Assembly (NCBI RefSeq): GCF_013170845.1
Contig: NZ_CP033367.1
Coordinates: 2,419,001-2,483,000 of the forward strand
Source of the DNA: Mesorhizobium loti R88b
GTDB lineage: Bacteria; Pseudomonadota; Alphaproteobacteria; Rhizobiales; Rhizobiaceae
Direction of reading: 5' to 3'
DNA length: 64,000 bases
A program made the position numbers and the translations under genes. Shown here in pieces: positions 1 through 8,715 of this stretch (positions are counted from its first letter, which is position 1; each line of letters begins with the position of its first letter). Under the pieces are notes generated by a model. That model did no database searches. It saw only the letters and a program-made list of their open reading frames with translations, and was not told the DNA's origin.

Positions 1-1636
1 CCGAGATGTTGAGCTTCTGATCGAACAGCTGCACCTGCTTGTCGATGTCGGCGGTGGCGAAGGAATCGGGCAAACCGAGCGCGGTGCGCACGACGGTGGC
101 AAGGGCTGTGTCGGCCAGCACGTCATACCAGTTGCTGATGTCGGGCGCCTTGCGCTGAAAATAAAGCGCCAGCCGCACGCCCTCATTGGTCTTGCCGGCA
201 TCCTCTTCGAGCGACTGGCGCAGATACATGTCTACGGTCGGTTGCTGGGCCGGATTGGTGGTCGTGGCGGCTTCGCCATATTGTTCGAAGTTGAAGGCGG
301 TGGCGAGCCCGGCATAAGCCTTGTTGGTCATCTTGTTGGCGACGCTGTCGGGGTCGCGGACACCACCGGTCAGCACGCTGCGGATCAGGTCCCTGCTCTC
401 TTTTGCCGGATCGAGCCCGAAGGACGCGAGTGCGTAGTTGTACAACCGGCTGTTGGCCATCAGGTCGTCGGTGGATTTCACGCTGGTGACGTTGGCCAGA
501 TAATATGCGGTCTCCGACTTGATGTAGTCCGCATTCGGCTTGATCAGGCCAAGCGCCGATTCTGTGGTGTAGATCTTCGGCGTGTCTTTCTGCACCGCGT
601 CGCGCGACGTTGTCTGGTCGCCATATTGGGCAAAGTTGAAGGCGGTGACGAAGTTGGCATAGCGTTTGTCGGTCAGCTTGTTAGCCGGGCTGTTCGGGTC
701 GCTGACGCCGCCCTGGAGCATGGTGCGGATCTGCTGCGGTGTTTCGGTGGACGCATCCAGTCCGTAGGAAGCCATGGCGAAAGTCAGCAGGCGCTTGTCC
801 GCCATGAGGTCGTCGATCGACGTCACCTTGGAGATGTTTGCCGCGTAGTAATCGGCCTCGCCCTTGATGTACTGCGCGCTCGGCTTGACCAGCGTCAGTC
901 CGGCTCCAGCCATGTATCCGTTCGGAACCTGCTGGACATCGGTGCGCGTGGTTGTCTGGTCACCATACTGCGCGAAGTCGAACGCCGAGACGAAGTTGGC
1001 GTAGCTCTTGTCGGTCAGCTTGTTGGCAGGACTGTTGGGGTCGCTGACGCCACCTTCGAGCATCGCCCTGACGGTAGCAGCCGGCTCGGTCGTGGAGTCG
1101 AGCCCGAATGCCGCCATTGCATATGTCAGCAGACGAGGGTCGGCCATCAGATCGTCGACCGACTTCACGTTGGAAATGTTGGTGACGTAGTAGGCGGTTT
1201 CGCTCTGGTAGTAGGAGAAGCCCGATTGCGAGGCGCCGATCTGGACCTGCAGCGGATAGTTATTGGTCACCAGCTGCTGCGCCTTGTTGTAGGTGGTTGC
1301 ATCGGCACCGTTGGCGACGAAGTTGAAGGCGCTGACGAACGCGGCGTAACGCTTGTCGGTCAGCTTGTTGGCGAAACTGTCGGGATCGGTCACGCCTTCC
1401 TTGAGCGCCTTGACCATGAAGGCCTTGGCGTAGTCCATGTCCTCCAGCCCGTAGGCCTTCATCGCATATTTGAACAGCCGGTCATTGTTGACGAAATCGT
1501 CGATCGACTTCACCTTGGTGATGTTGTCGAGATAATATTGCGTGTCGCGATCGATTATCGGCTGTTTCTCGATCCGATCGATCGACTTGTTGATGTCTTT
1601 GGCGATCAATTGGTAGCTGGTAAAGGTATTGAGCAA
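1..1636 (-). CDS. DUF1217 family flagellar-locus protein, C-terminus beyond window
   Basis: The minus strand reads open from 1636 through the left edge, about 545 codons. The product is built from four repeats of roughly 125 residues. Each carries a version of DP(D/N)S-ANKLTDK-YA-FV-AFNF, the mark of DUF1217 proteins that sit in rhizobial flagellar clusters. No biochemical role is known to me. I chose a TTG start at 1636 because GGAGG lies seven bases upstream and no ATG fits; an in-frame ACG at 1642 is less likely. It is divergent from motA across about 160 bases that must hold both promoters. The end of the gene is outside the window, so the full length is unknown. Confidence 0.85.
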   Translation of the reverse strand, partial: MLNTFTSYQLIAKDINKSIDRIEKQPIIDRDTQYYLDNITKVKSIDDFVNNDRLFKYAMKAYGLEDMDYAKAFMVKALKEGVTDPDSFANKLTDKRYAAFVSAFNFVANGADATTYNKAQQLVTNNYPLQVQIGASQSGFSYYQSETAYYVTNISNVKSVDDLMADPRLLTYAMAAFGLDSTTEPAATVRAMLEGGVSDPNSPANKLTDKSYANFVSAFDFAQYGDQTTTRTDVQQVPNGYMAGAGLTLVKPSAQYIKGEADYYAANISKVTSIDDLMADKRLLTFAMASYGLDASTETPQQIRTMLQGGVSDPNSPANKLTDKRYANFVTAFNFAQYGDQTTSRDAVQKDTPKIYTTESALGLIKPNADYIKSETAYYLANVTSVKSTDDLMANSRLYNYALASFGLDPAKESRDLIRSVLTGGVRDPDSVANKMTNKAYAGLATAFNFEQYGEAATTTNPAQQPTVDMYLRQSLEEDAGKTNEGVRLALYFQRKAPDISNWYDVLADTALATVVRTALGLPDSFATADIDKQVQLFDQKLNIS

Positions 1637-1795
1637 GGACGTGCCTCCGGCCGGAGCAATGCCGGCACAATAGCCTCACTTCCTTGCGCGAAACTGAATC
1701 GCCGACATTCGGCTCCATGGCGGCTCCGATTCAAGCCTCACACAAGGCACGGGGACTATCCCTTGCTCCTGACTTGAAATGCGGAAGGACCTGTC

Positions 1796-2671
1796 GTGGG
1801 CATTCTGATTGGACTTGTGGTGACGCTCGGCTGCGTCCTTGGCGGCTTCATGGCCATGGGCGGGCATCTGCACGTGCTGGTCCAGCCATGGGAGGCCGTG
1901 GTCATCTGCGGCGCCGCACTTGGAACCTTCCTGGTCGCCAATCCGATGAAGACCGTCAAGGATACTGGCAGGGGCATTCTCGAAGCCTTCAAGCAGGCGG
2001 TGCCGAAGGAGCAGGACTATCTGGAAACGCTGGGCGTGCTGCACAGCCTGATGCGCGAGCTGCGCTCGAAGTCGCGCAGCGAGGTCGAGGCACATATCGA
2101 CAATCCGGAAGAATCGGCCATCTTCCAGGCCTTTCCGACGGTGCTCAAGAATCACGATCTGATGGCCTTCATCTGCGACTACTGCCGCATCATCATCATC
2201 GGCAATGCCCGCTCGCATGAGATCGAGGCGCTGATGGATGAAGAAATCCAGACCATCAAGACGGACAAGATGAAGGCCTATCACGCGCTGGTCGCGGTCG
2301 GCGACGGCCTGCCGGCGCTGGGCATCGTCGCCGCCGTGCTCGGCGTGGTCAAGGCGATGGGTGCTCTTGATCAATCACCGGAAATCCTCGGCGGCCTGAT
2401 CGGCGCCGCACTGGTTGGCACCTTCCTTGGCATCTTCCTGTCCTATGCCGTGGTCGGGCCTGTCGCCACCAAGATCAAGACGGTGCGCGAGAAGAAGAAC
2501 CGCCTCTACATCATCGTCAAGCAGACGCTGCTCGCCTACATGAACGGTGCGCTGCCGCAGGTGGCGATCGAGTTCGGCCGCAAGACCATCTCATCTTATG
2601 AGCGGCCGACCATCGACGCCGTCGAGCAGAGCACGATGAACACCGGCAGCGCCGAGAAGAAGGCCGCTTGA
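1796..2671 (+). CDS. motA: Flagellar motor stator protein MotA
   Basis: MotA is the proton-channel stator subunit that pairs with MotB and drives the flagellar rotor. The 291-residue product has four hydrophobic segments (about 1-22, 31-50, 168-188 and 198-222) and a large cytoplasmic loop between the second and third. R90, E98, P173 and P222 fall at the same numbers as the functional residues of E. coli MotA. The start is GTG at 1796, with GGAAGGA just upstream. It is the first gene of the motA-fliM-fliN-fliG-flhB run, and its stop codon overlaps the proposed fliM start. No motB lies in the window. Confidence 0.96.
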   Translation: MGILIGLVVTLGCVLGGFMAMGGHLHVLVQPWEAVVICGAALGTFLVANPMKTVKDTGRGILEAFKQAVPKEQDYLETLGVLHSLMRELRSKSRSEVEAHIDNPEESAIFQAFPTVLKNHDLMAFICDYCRIIIIGNARSHEIEALMDEEIQTIKTDKMKAYHALVAVGDGLPALGIVAAVLGVVKAMGALDQSPEILGGLIGAALVGTFLGIFLSYAVVGPVATKIKTVREKKNRLYIIVKQTLLAYMNGALPQVAIEFGRKTISSYERPTIDAVEQSTMNTGSAEKKAA

Positions 2672-3651
2672 ACGATGCACGACAGATCGGCGCCGACACG
2701 GTCATGACCAGTCCAGGCAGCCCCGCGCAAGCGCGCTCCCTGATCATCGAGCGCCTGGTCGGCGACAGCGGCGAGGCTGATCAGGTCATTGATGCCGGCC
2801 GCGCCATGGCCGAACGCGCCGTGCCGCTGCTGCAGAAGGGGCTGTCGGGCGAGCTTGGCGTTCCCGTGATCGTCGACCTCAAGGCGGTCGAAGTCAGCCG
2901 CGTCCCCGAAGCGCGCTCGCGCGCCGGCGAGAATTTCGCCATGACCGTCATCGGTTCGCCAGCGTCCTCGGACGCGATGACGCTCGTCATCGATGCTGCC
3001 GCGATCGCCATCATGGTTTCCACGCTGTTCGGCGGCGATCCGGATATGCCGGTGTCGCCGATCGAGCGCGACCTGTCACCAATCGAGGCCGATGTCTCGA
3101 CCATGGTGTTCCAGGAGGTGGCGCAGGCGCTGAACGGATCGGGGCGGCGCTCGCTCGACCTGCGGCTGCCCGCGCCACGGGCCATGTCCGGCATCGAGGC
3201 CAGGCGGCATGTGCTGCGCGATGGCGCCGCCATCCGCATCGTCCTTGGCATCTCGACGCCGGTCGACAGCGGTTCGATCACGGTGACGATGCCGCAGCGC
3301 GTCGTGCTGACCGGGCGCGACGGCACCGCCAGTGTCAGCGAGGACGATCAGGGCACCAGTTGGCGCGCACGCTTCTCGGAAGAGGTGATGCGCTCGACGG
3401 TGGCGCTCGAAGCCACCATGCCGCTGGCGCGGCTGACGCTTGGCGACCTCGCCGATCTTGAAGTTGGCCAGGTCATCGACTTCGACGAAACGGCGCAATC
3501 ACGGGCTCGCCTCAGCGCGCGAGGCCAGACGCTGTTCGTATGCGAGTTCGGCAAACTGGGGCAGAATTACACCGTCCGAATCAGGCATCCGTTCGATGCC
3601 GGGCAGGATTTCATCGATGGGCTCATGCCGGCCGGTGCCGGGCGCGCCTGA
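2668..3651 (+). CDS. fliM: Flagellar motor switch protein FliM
   Basis: FliM is the middle layer of the C-ring switch, between FliG and FliN, and normally receives phospho-CheY. The product is up to 327 residues. The middle domain is recognisable by an LFGG segment near residue 124, and the last 75 or so residues form a SpoA-type domain. A TTG start at 2668 overlaps the motA stop; an ATG at 2704 would give 315 residues and I cannot decide between them. The N-terminus shows no SQ-EIDALL-type CheY-binding motif of the E. coli kind. The position between motA and fliN supports the call. Confidence 0.9.
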   Translation: MNDARQIGADTVMTSPGSPAQARSLIIERLVGDSGEADQVIDAGRAMAERAVPLLQKGLSGELGVPVIVDLKAVEVSRVPEARSRAGENFAMTVIGSPASSDAMTLVIDAAAIAIMVSTLFGGDPDMPVSPIERDLSPIEADVSTMVFQEVAQALNGSGRRSLDLRLPAPRAMSGIEARRHVLRDGAAIRIVLGISTPVDSGSITVTMPQRVVLTGRDGTASVSEDDQGTSWRARFSEEVMRSTVALEATMPLARLTLGDLADLEVGQVIDFDETAQSRARLSARGQTLFVCEFGKLGQNYTVRIRHPFDAGQDFIDGLMPAGAGRA

Positions 3652-3668
3652 GCTTTTGGAGACGACGC

Positions 3669-4055
3669 ATGGCCAAGACCAAAGTGGAAGCAGAGCTCGA
3701 CCAGCCGGACGAGCAGCTCGATCGCGCCATCGAGGAATTGCGCGGCGTCCTGCATGAAGAGGAGCAGCGCCCCGACGCGGCGTTCAGGGCCGCTGCGGGC
3801 GCCAATTCGAGCGTCATCATGAACATCCCCGTCGATGTCCAGATCATCCTCGGCAGCACCGAGATGGCGGTGTCCGACCTGATGGCGCTGCAGAAGGGCT
3901 CGACGGTGGCGCTCAACCGCCGCATCGGCGAACCGGTCGACGTCGTTGTCAACGGCCGCAAGATCGCGCGCGGCGAAATCACGGTGCTCGAAAGCGACCC
4001 ATCGCGCTTCGGCATCAGGCTGACCGAAATCATCGCCGGCACGAAGGGCGCCTAG
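3669..4055 (+). CDS. fliN: Flagellar motor switch protein FliN
   Basis: FliN forms the base of the C-ring and helps dock export substrates. The 128-residue product has an acidic N-terminal tail (residues 1-45) and a SpoA domain (about 48-122) with the typical [10 protein letters not shown] beginning and [15 protein letters not shown] core. The ATG at 3669 is preceded by GGAG. A longer frame reaches back into fliM but loses the family alignment. It lies 17 bases after fliM and 43 bases before fliG, presumably in one transcript. Confidence 0.95.
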   Translation: MAKTKVEAELDQPDEQLDRAIEELRGVLHEEEQRPDAAFRAAAGANSSVIMNIPVDVQIILGSTEMAVSDLMALQKGSTVALNRRIGEPVDVVVNGRKIARGEITVLESDPSRFGIRLTEIIAGTKGA

Positions 4056-4098
4056 ACATGAGGCACGGGGCTTGCCGGTGGCAGCGGAGGCGAAAGGC

Positions 4099-5112
4099 AT
4101 GACGACGCCGCTAGCGACCCTGACGCGCGCTCAGAAGGCGGCCGCTATATTGGTGGCGATGGGCAAACCGTCCGCCAGCCGTCTCTTGAAATTCTTCAAG
4201 CAGGAAGAACTGAAGGCGCTGATCGAGGGTGCGCGGCTGCTCAGGACCATTCCGCAGAGCGATCTCGAGCGCATCGTCGCCGAATTCGAGGCCGAGTTCA
4301 CAGAGGGTGCGGGCCTGCTCGATTCCGCCGACAGGATGGACACCATCCTAAATGAATCGCTCTCGCCCGAAGAGATGAGCGCGATCATGGGCGACAAGAA
4401 ATTCGAAGTCGCGCCGGAAGGACCGCCGCCCATCTGGCCGGAGCTCGAGAAGCTCGAACCGGCACGGCTTGGCGCCTTCCTGGCCGGCGAACATCCACAG
4501 ACGGCGGCCATGGTGCTGTCGAAGCTGGCGCCGCAGGCAGCGGCAAGCGTGCTTTTGACGCTGACCAAGCCGATGCGTGGCGAAATCATCAAGCGCATGG
4601 TGACGATGGCGAATGTTCCGGCCGCCGCGACCAGGATCGTCGAGAACCGGCTGCGCACCAGTGTGCTGTCGGAAACCTCGACCAAGGACACGTCGGCAGG
4701 GCAGGCGCGCGTCGCCAGCGTGCTCAACGAGCTGGACAAGCCGCTGCTCGATGAAGTCATGCAGGATCTGGAGGCCGCCGGAACGCCCGACCTCGACGGT
4801 GTGCGGGCAAGGCTTTTCGCTTTCGACGACCTGCCGCTGCTCACCCAGAAGGCGCGCGTGCTGCTGTTCGACGGACTGTCGACCGAGCTTGTCACACTGG
4901 CGCTGCGCGGCACGTCGGCGGCACTCGCCGAATCGGTGCTGTCGGCGATCGGCGCGCGGTCGCGGCGCATGATCGAAGCCGAACTCGGCCAGGGGTCCGA
5001 AGGCGTTCCTGCCGCTGATATCGTGGCCGCGCGCAAGACGATCGTGACGACGACGATCCGGCTGTCGCGCGAAGGCGCATTCGAACTGCCTTCTACGCAG
5101 AACGCCGCCTAG
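4099..5112 (+). CDS. fliG: Flagellar motor switch protein FliG
   Basis: FliG is the rotor protein that contacts MotA and the MS-ring. From ATG 4099 the product has 337 residues: an N-terminal domain beginning LTRAQKAAAILVAMG, a middle domain with the EHPQT motif that contacts FliM, and a C-terminal domain holding the charged helix that faces the stator. I prefer ATG 4099, with GGAGG eight bases upstream, over the in-frame TTG at 4072, which would add nine residues. A small hairpin (AGAGCC, four-base loop, GGCTCT, 5111-5126) overlaps the stop, and a palindromic repeat follows. Confidence 0.95.
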   Translation: MTTPLATLTRAQKAAAILVAMGKPSASRLLKFFKQEELKALIEGARLLRTIPQSDLERIVAEFEAEFTEGAGLLDSADRMDTILNESLSPEEMSAIMGDKKFEVAPEGPPPIWPELEKLEPARLGAFLAGEHPQTAAMVLSKLAPQAAASVLLTLTKPMRGEIIKRMVTMANVPAAATRIVENRLRTSVLSETSTKDTSAGQARVASVLNELDKPLLDEVMQDLEAAGTPDLDGVRARLFAFDDLPLLTQKARVLLFDGLSTELVTLALRGTSAALAESVLSAIGARSRRMIEAELGQGSEGVPAADIVAARKTIVTTTIRLSREGAFELPSTQNAA

Positions 5113-5138
5113 AGCCGTCCGGCTCTAAATCAAAGGAT

Positions 5139-5191
5139 TAGAGCATGATGTCATCCGAAAACCGCTTCACACTTTTCGGCATCATGCTCTA
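5139..5191. repeat. Palindromic intergenic repeat, copy 1 (fliG-flhB)
   Basis: Outer arms TAGAGCATGATG and CATCATGCTCTA enclose inner arms CCGAAAA and TTTTCGG around CCGCTTCACAC. It ends three bases before the flhB ATG, where a ribosome-binding site would be expected. Two more copies of this family occur in the window. Confidence 0.85.
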
Positions 5192-5194
5192 GGC

Positions 5195-6277
5195 ATGTCC
5201 GACGCCACCGACAAGGACTCGAAAACCGAAGACGCGACGGAAAAGAAGATCCGCGACACGATCGAACAGGGCAAGCTGCCCCATTCGAAGGAAACCGCGC
5301 TCCTCGCCTCGTTCGTCGCCATACTGGTGTTCACCGTCTTCTATGCAAAGGACGCCGTCATCGACATCAGCATGTTCCTGTCGATGTTCCTGGAGAAGCC
5401 CGAGGCCTGGCCGATGGACACCGAGACCGATGTCATCGCGCTCTACAAGCAAGTCTTGTTCGAAGTGGGTCGTGCCGTCGTCAGCCTGCTGGTGCTGCTG
5501 AGCGTTGCCGGCATCGGCGCCTCGGTGTTCCAGAACATGCCGCAATTCGTCGGCGAGCGGATCAGGCCACAGCTTTCGCGTATCTCGATCGTCAAGGGCT
5601 GGAACCGGATGTTCGGCGTCCAGGGCTGGGTCGAGTTCCTGAAATCCCTGGCAAAGGTCGGCTTCGCCATCGCCGTGCTCACTTTCACGCTGTCGGAGGA
5701 TCACCGCAAGCTGCTTGCCGGCATGATCACCAATCCCGTTGCCTTCGGTCTCGTCATCCGCAGTATCGCGGTGGACATACTGGTGGCGATCGTTTTCGTC
5801 ATGGGACTGATCGCGGCGATCGACATCGTCTGGTCGCGCTTCCACTGGAAGCAGGATCTGCGCATGAGCAAGCAGGAGGTCAAGGACGAGTTCAAGCAGT
5901 CCGAGGGCGACCCGATCGTCAAGTCGCGGCTGCGTTCGCTGGCGCGCGACCGGGCGCGCAAGCGGATGATGACGGCGGTGCCGCGCGCGACGCTGATCAT
6001 CGCCAACCCGACGCACTTCTCGATCGCGCTGAAATATGTGCGCGACGAGGATTCGGCGCCGCTCGTGGTGGCCAAGGGGCAGGATCTGGTGGCGCTGAAA
6101 ATCCGCGAGATCGCCAAGGAGCACAACATCCCGATCTTCGAGGACGTGGCGCTCGCCCGCTCCATGTACAAGCAAGTTTCGGTCGATAATGTGATCCCGT
6201 CACAATTCTACCAGGCCGTCGCCGAACTGGTGCGGATCGTCTACTCGAAAAAGGCTGAGCGCAGACAGATTTCATGA
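5195..6277 (+). CDS. flhB: Flagellar export switch protein FlhB
   Basis: FlhB is an inner-membrane protein of the flagellar type III export gate that switches substrate specificity from rod/hook to filament. The 360-residue product has a charged N-terminus, four membrane segments between about 30 and 215, and a cytoplasmic C-domain. The NPTH autocleavage motif is at residues 271-274, close to E. coli N269. The ATG at 5195 is the only start that keeps the family N-terminus. It is only three bases from a palindromic repeat and has no clear Shine-Dalgarno sequence. The stop overlaps the next gene by ATGA. Confidence 0.96.
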   Translation: MSDATDKDSKTEDATEKKIRDTIEQGKLPHSKETALLASFVAILVFTVFYAKDAVIDISMFLSMFLEKPEAWPMDTETDVIALYKQVLFEVGRAVVSLLVLLSVAGIGASVFQNMPQFVGERIRPQLSRISIVKGWNRMFGVQGWVEFLKSLAKVGFAIAVLTFTLSEDHRKLLAGMITNPVAFGLVIRSIAVDILVAIVFVMGLIAAIDIVWSRFHWKQDLRMSKQEVKDEFKQSEGDPIVKSRLRSLARDRARKRMMTAVPRATLIIANPTHFSIALKYVRDEDSAPLVVAKGQDLVALKIREIAKEHNIPIFEDVALARSMYKQVSVDNVIPSQFYQAVAELVRIVYSKKAERRQIS

Positions 6278-6708
6278 ACCGCCAACCGCACGCAAAATCC
6301 CGCGAGATCATCGTTGCCAGCGCCATCGAGCAAGTGGTTGGCGAACTGAGGCTGATCGATGTCGCCGACTATATCGCCTTCATCCGGCTGGAGCACTTCG
6401 CCTGCCTGTCGGACCTGGTCGATTCGGCGGTGGAGCTGTTCTTCATGCCGGGCACGCTCAGGCTCGGCCATGGCGGCGAGGCGCATGTCGACTGGAGCGG
6501 CAGCCCGCGCATCGTGCTCGACCTGGAGCTGCGGCCGCCAGGCGTGACCGTCTATTTCCAGCTGACGCTGAGCGATATCGGCAACTCGGTCGCGGTCAAT
6601 TACGTGTCGTTCGAAAAGCCGGGAGAAGACCCCGAGCACAATACGGCGCTGCTGGAGGCGGTGATCGAACAGGCTCGTATCCGCAAGGTCGAGCCGCTGG
6701 CTTACTGA
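6274..6708 (+). CDS. Unknown protein coupled to flhB
   Basis: This encodes 144 residues with no signal peptide or membrane segment and no motif I recognise. It looks soluble and acidic, with alternating hydrophobic stretches typical of a compact alpha/beta fold. The start overlaps the flhB stop by four bases (ATGA), so translation is probably coupled and a flagellar role is likely. Conserved genes of unknown function next to flhB are usual in rhizobial motility clusters, but I cannot match this one to a named family. It converges on visR with 24 bases between. Confidence 0.8.
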   Translation: MNRQPHAKSREIIVASAIEQVVGELRLIDVADYIAFIRLEHFACLSDLVDSAVELFFMPGTLRLGHGGEAHVDWSGSPRIVLDLELRPPGVTVYFQLTLSDIGNSVAVNYVSFEKPGEDPEHNTALLEAVIEQARIRKVEPLAY

Positions 6709-6732
6709 AGCGCGCCCATCAGGCGACAAGCA

Positions 6733-7503
6733 TTACTCGATCAGGCCTAACCGCAGCGCCTTGGCGACCGCCTGGTTGCGGTTGACGGCGTTGAGCTTCT
6801 GGGTCGACTGGGTGAGATACTGGTTGGCGGTGTGCACCGACAGCTTCAGGAGCCGGGCGATCTCCTCGCTGGTGTTGCCGTTGGCGGTCAGCTTCAGGCA
6901 TTCGAGTTCGCGCTTGGAAATCGCGCGCATCCTGCCGGCGTCGCCCGGACGGATACGGGCGACGGCGGCGAACAGCGAAAAGCAGCGGGCGTGGATCTCG
7001 TAAAGCGCATCCTGCGACAGTGCGATCTCCGACCCGAGGAAGACGACGAGGCCGCACTGACCGCGATCGGCGTGGACGGGAAAGGCAATGCCGCTGGTGC
7101 CGGGCGCCAGCGGCGCCATCTGCTCGGTCCAGGCGAGGCTGCCGAACGTCTCAGCCATCGTGGCGACGCCGTCATCCGTCCACCAGCGTGGCTCCGTCGA
7201 GTTGTGGGTGTGGCGCACGATCTCCTCGCCATTGGCGCCCGAGATGAACTTCGTCGCCACCGCAATACCGGGATAGTCGGAATCGAAACACGGGACCAGC
7301 CGCGCCCGTTCCGGCGACGGGCTGACGAAGTAGAGGCCGAAAGCCGAGGCGTTGATGTCGATCGATATCCAGCGGCAGCGGCGCACGGCATCGGGAATGG
7401 TGACGGCGTGATGCGTTTCGGAGCCGAGCGAGAAGGCGCCGAAAGGGTTTCGCTGCTCGTTGAAAAGGGCTTCCGCTGCTTCCTTGATATCGGCCTGTTT
7501 CAA
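6733..7503 (-). CDS. visR: LuxR-type motility regulator, VisR-like
   Basis: This is a 256-residue LuxR-type transcription factor with an N-terminal ligand-binding-like region (about 20-170) and a C-terminal GerE helix-turn-helix (about 188-256: SKRELECLKLTANGNTSEEIA). In Sinorhizobium VisN and VisR act as a heterodimer at the top of the flagellar and chemotaxis cascade. The identification rests on two adjacent LuxR genes beside the motA-flhB cluster. The start overlaps the stop of the upstream partner by four bases. Which of the two is VisR is inferred from order (visN first). Confidence 0.85.
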   Translation of the reverse strand: MKQADIKEAAEALFNEQRNPFGAFSLGSETHHAVTIPDAVRRCRWISIDINASAFGLYFVSPSPERARLVPCFDSDYPGIAVATKFISGANGEEIVRHTHNSTEPRWWTDDGVATMAETFGSLAWTEQMAPLAPGTSGIAFPVHADRGQCGLVVFLGSEIALSQDALYEIHARCFSLFAAVARIRPGDAGRMRAISKRELECLKLTANGNTSEEIARLLKLSVHTANQYLTQSTQKLNAVNRNQAVAKALRLGLIE

Positions 7504-8210
7504 ATGATGCCACTCCTGATCGCCGTGGCGATGGCCATCGCGCGGTTCGAGGCCGCGAATTTCTGGATGGCGTGGGTGATGTAGCTGTTGACGGTGTTGG
7601 AGGAGACGCCAAGAATGACGGCTACCTCATCGGTGGTCTTGCCCTCGGAGACCCAGAACAGGCATTCGCGCTCGCGATCCGACAGCGGGTCCTGCATCGC
7701 CGCCGCTGCGATCAACTGCGGGATGTGCGAGAGCGCGTAGCAGCATTTCAGCTGCGCCTTCATCAGCGCCGGCTGGTCGATCTGGCCTGCGGTCGCCGCC
7801 GAAAACAGGGCGAACAGGCGCTGGCGGCCGACATTCAGCCGCAGCGAATAGACCTCGGCATGGCCGAGCACGTCGAGCAGGCGGGCTTCTTCGCCGGAGA
7901 CCAGCCCGTCGCTATCTGGCGCGTCTGCCGCCACCAGCGGGCGCGGGCGGATCCCGGGCGCGACGGTGAGCGCGCCCTGGGCAAGGCTGGCGATCAGCCG
8001 CTTGCCAGTCAGTTCGATGGCATCGAAGATCCAGTTCGAGGAGACGATGCGCGCGTCGTTGCGGTCCTGGTCATGGACGATGGCGATCAGCATGTAGCTG
8101 TCGGCGCCGATCTCGGCGGTCAGCTCCATGAAAAAGCTGGTCAGATCACCGCGCGACGCCAGGCGCGAGCCCAATGTGTCGGATTGAAGAAGCGCGGCGG
8201 GACTGCTCAT
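7500..8210 (-). CDS. visN: LuxR-type motility regulator, VisN-like
   Basis: The partner of the next gene, 236 residues from ATG 8210. It has an N-terminal sensory-type domain and a C-terminal LuxR helix-turn-helix (SDRERECLFWVSEGKTTDEV, then VSSNTVNSYI). In rhizobia VisN/VisR activate motility genes globally. An open frame extends upstream to 8465, but that stretch has a composition unlike coding sequence and would make the protein unusually long, so I start at 8210. The ribosome-binding site there is weak, which leaves the start uncertain. It is probably co-transcribed with visR through a four-base overlap. Confidence 0.83.
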   Translation of the reverse strand: MSSPAALLQSDTLGSRLASRGDLTSFFMELTAEIGADSYMLIAIVHDQDRNDARIVSSNWIFDAIELTGKRLIASLAQGALTVAPGIRPRPLVAADAPDSDGLVSGEEARLLDVLGHAEVYSLRLNVGRQRLFALFSAATAGQIDQPALMKAQLKCCYALSHIPQLIAAAAMQDPLSDRERECLFWVSEGKTTDEVAVILGVSSNTVNSYITHAIQKFAASNRAMAIATAIRSGII

Positions 8211-8715
8211 TTTTTGCTTTTGGCCGGAATCGTTTCTGCTGTCCGGATGCTGGAGAGCCAGCCGCCGAAACTGAAAACGCGTTACTTTCACGAGACGCAC
8301 ACGAGGCGCGGGGCCGCGCCAATCAGACGGAATCCATTCAGGGAACGCGAAACCGTCCGCGTCTGGCGCCGGAAAATTCCGGAACGTAAGACTTTGGGTG
8401 GTCGCCGCGCCCCCCAGGACCGGCTGATTCGGGTCTAATCTACCCGCAGATGAATCCGACATCAAACGCGATTTGACAAAATCGAAACCGATGGACTCAC
8501 GTGCGACTCAGGGTAACGCCCAACACACTTTCGCTGCATCGGGGCCGCCTGAAACACTGACACGAAAAAGCCAGAGGTTGTTGCGAAGCTGCCGTATCGA
8601 GGACCGATCGATTCCGATAGGTTCTCGGCGATCGGCAGGGGGGTGGGCTTCCCTTCGATCGGGCTGGGCTAGGTTGGTCGCGCTTGTTTGCGGCCATATC
8701 GATTGGGGGGTGATC
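8211..8715. other. 505-base non-coding gap
   Basis: This region separates divergent visN and the M16 protease and should hold both promoters. Open frames run into it from both sides, but neither has a convincing start. A TTGACA lies at about 8474-8479 with no good -10 partner. I see no RNA gene or repeat. Confidence 0.5.

Noticed and set aside
242..1777. A 511-codon plus-strand frame opposite the DUF1217 gene
   Set aside because: Its product is rich in G, V, R and H with no family motif, whereas the opposite strand gives four clean DUF1217 repeats. It is a high-GC shadow.
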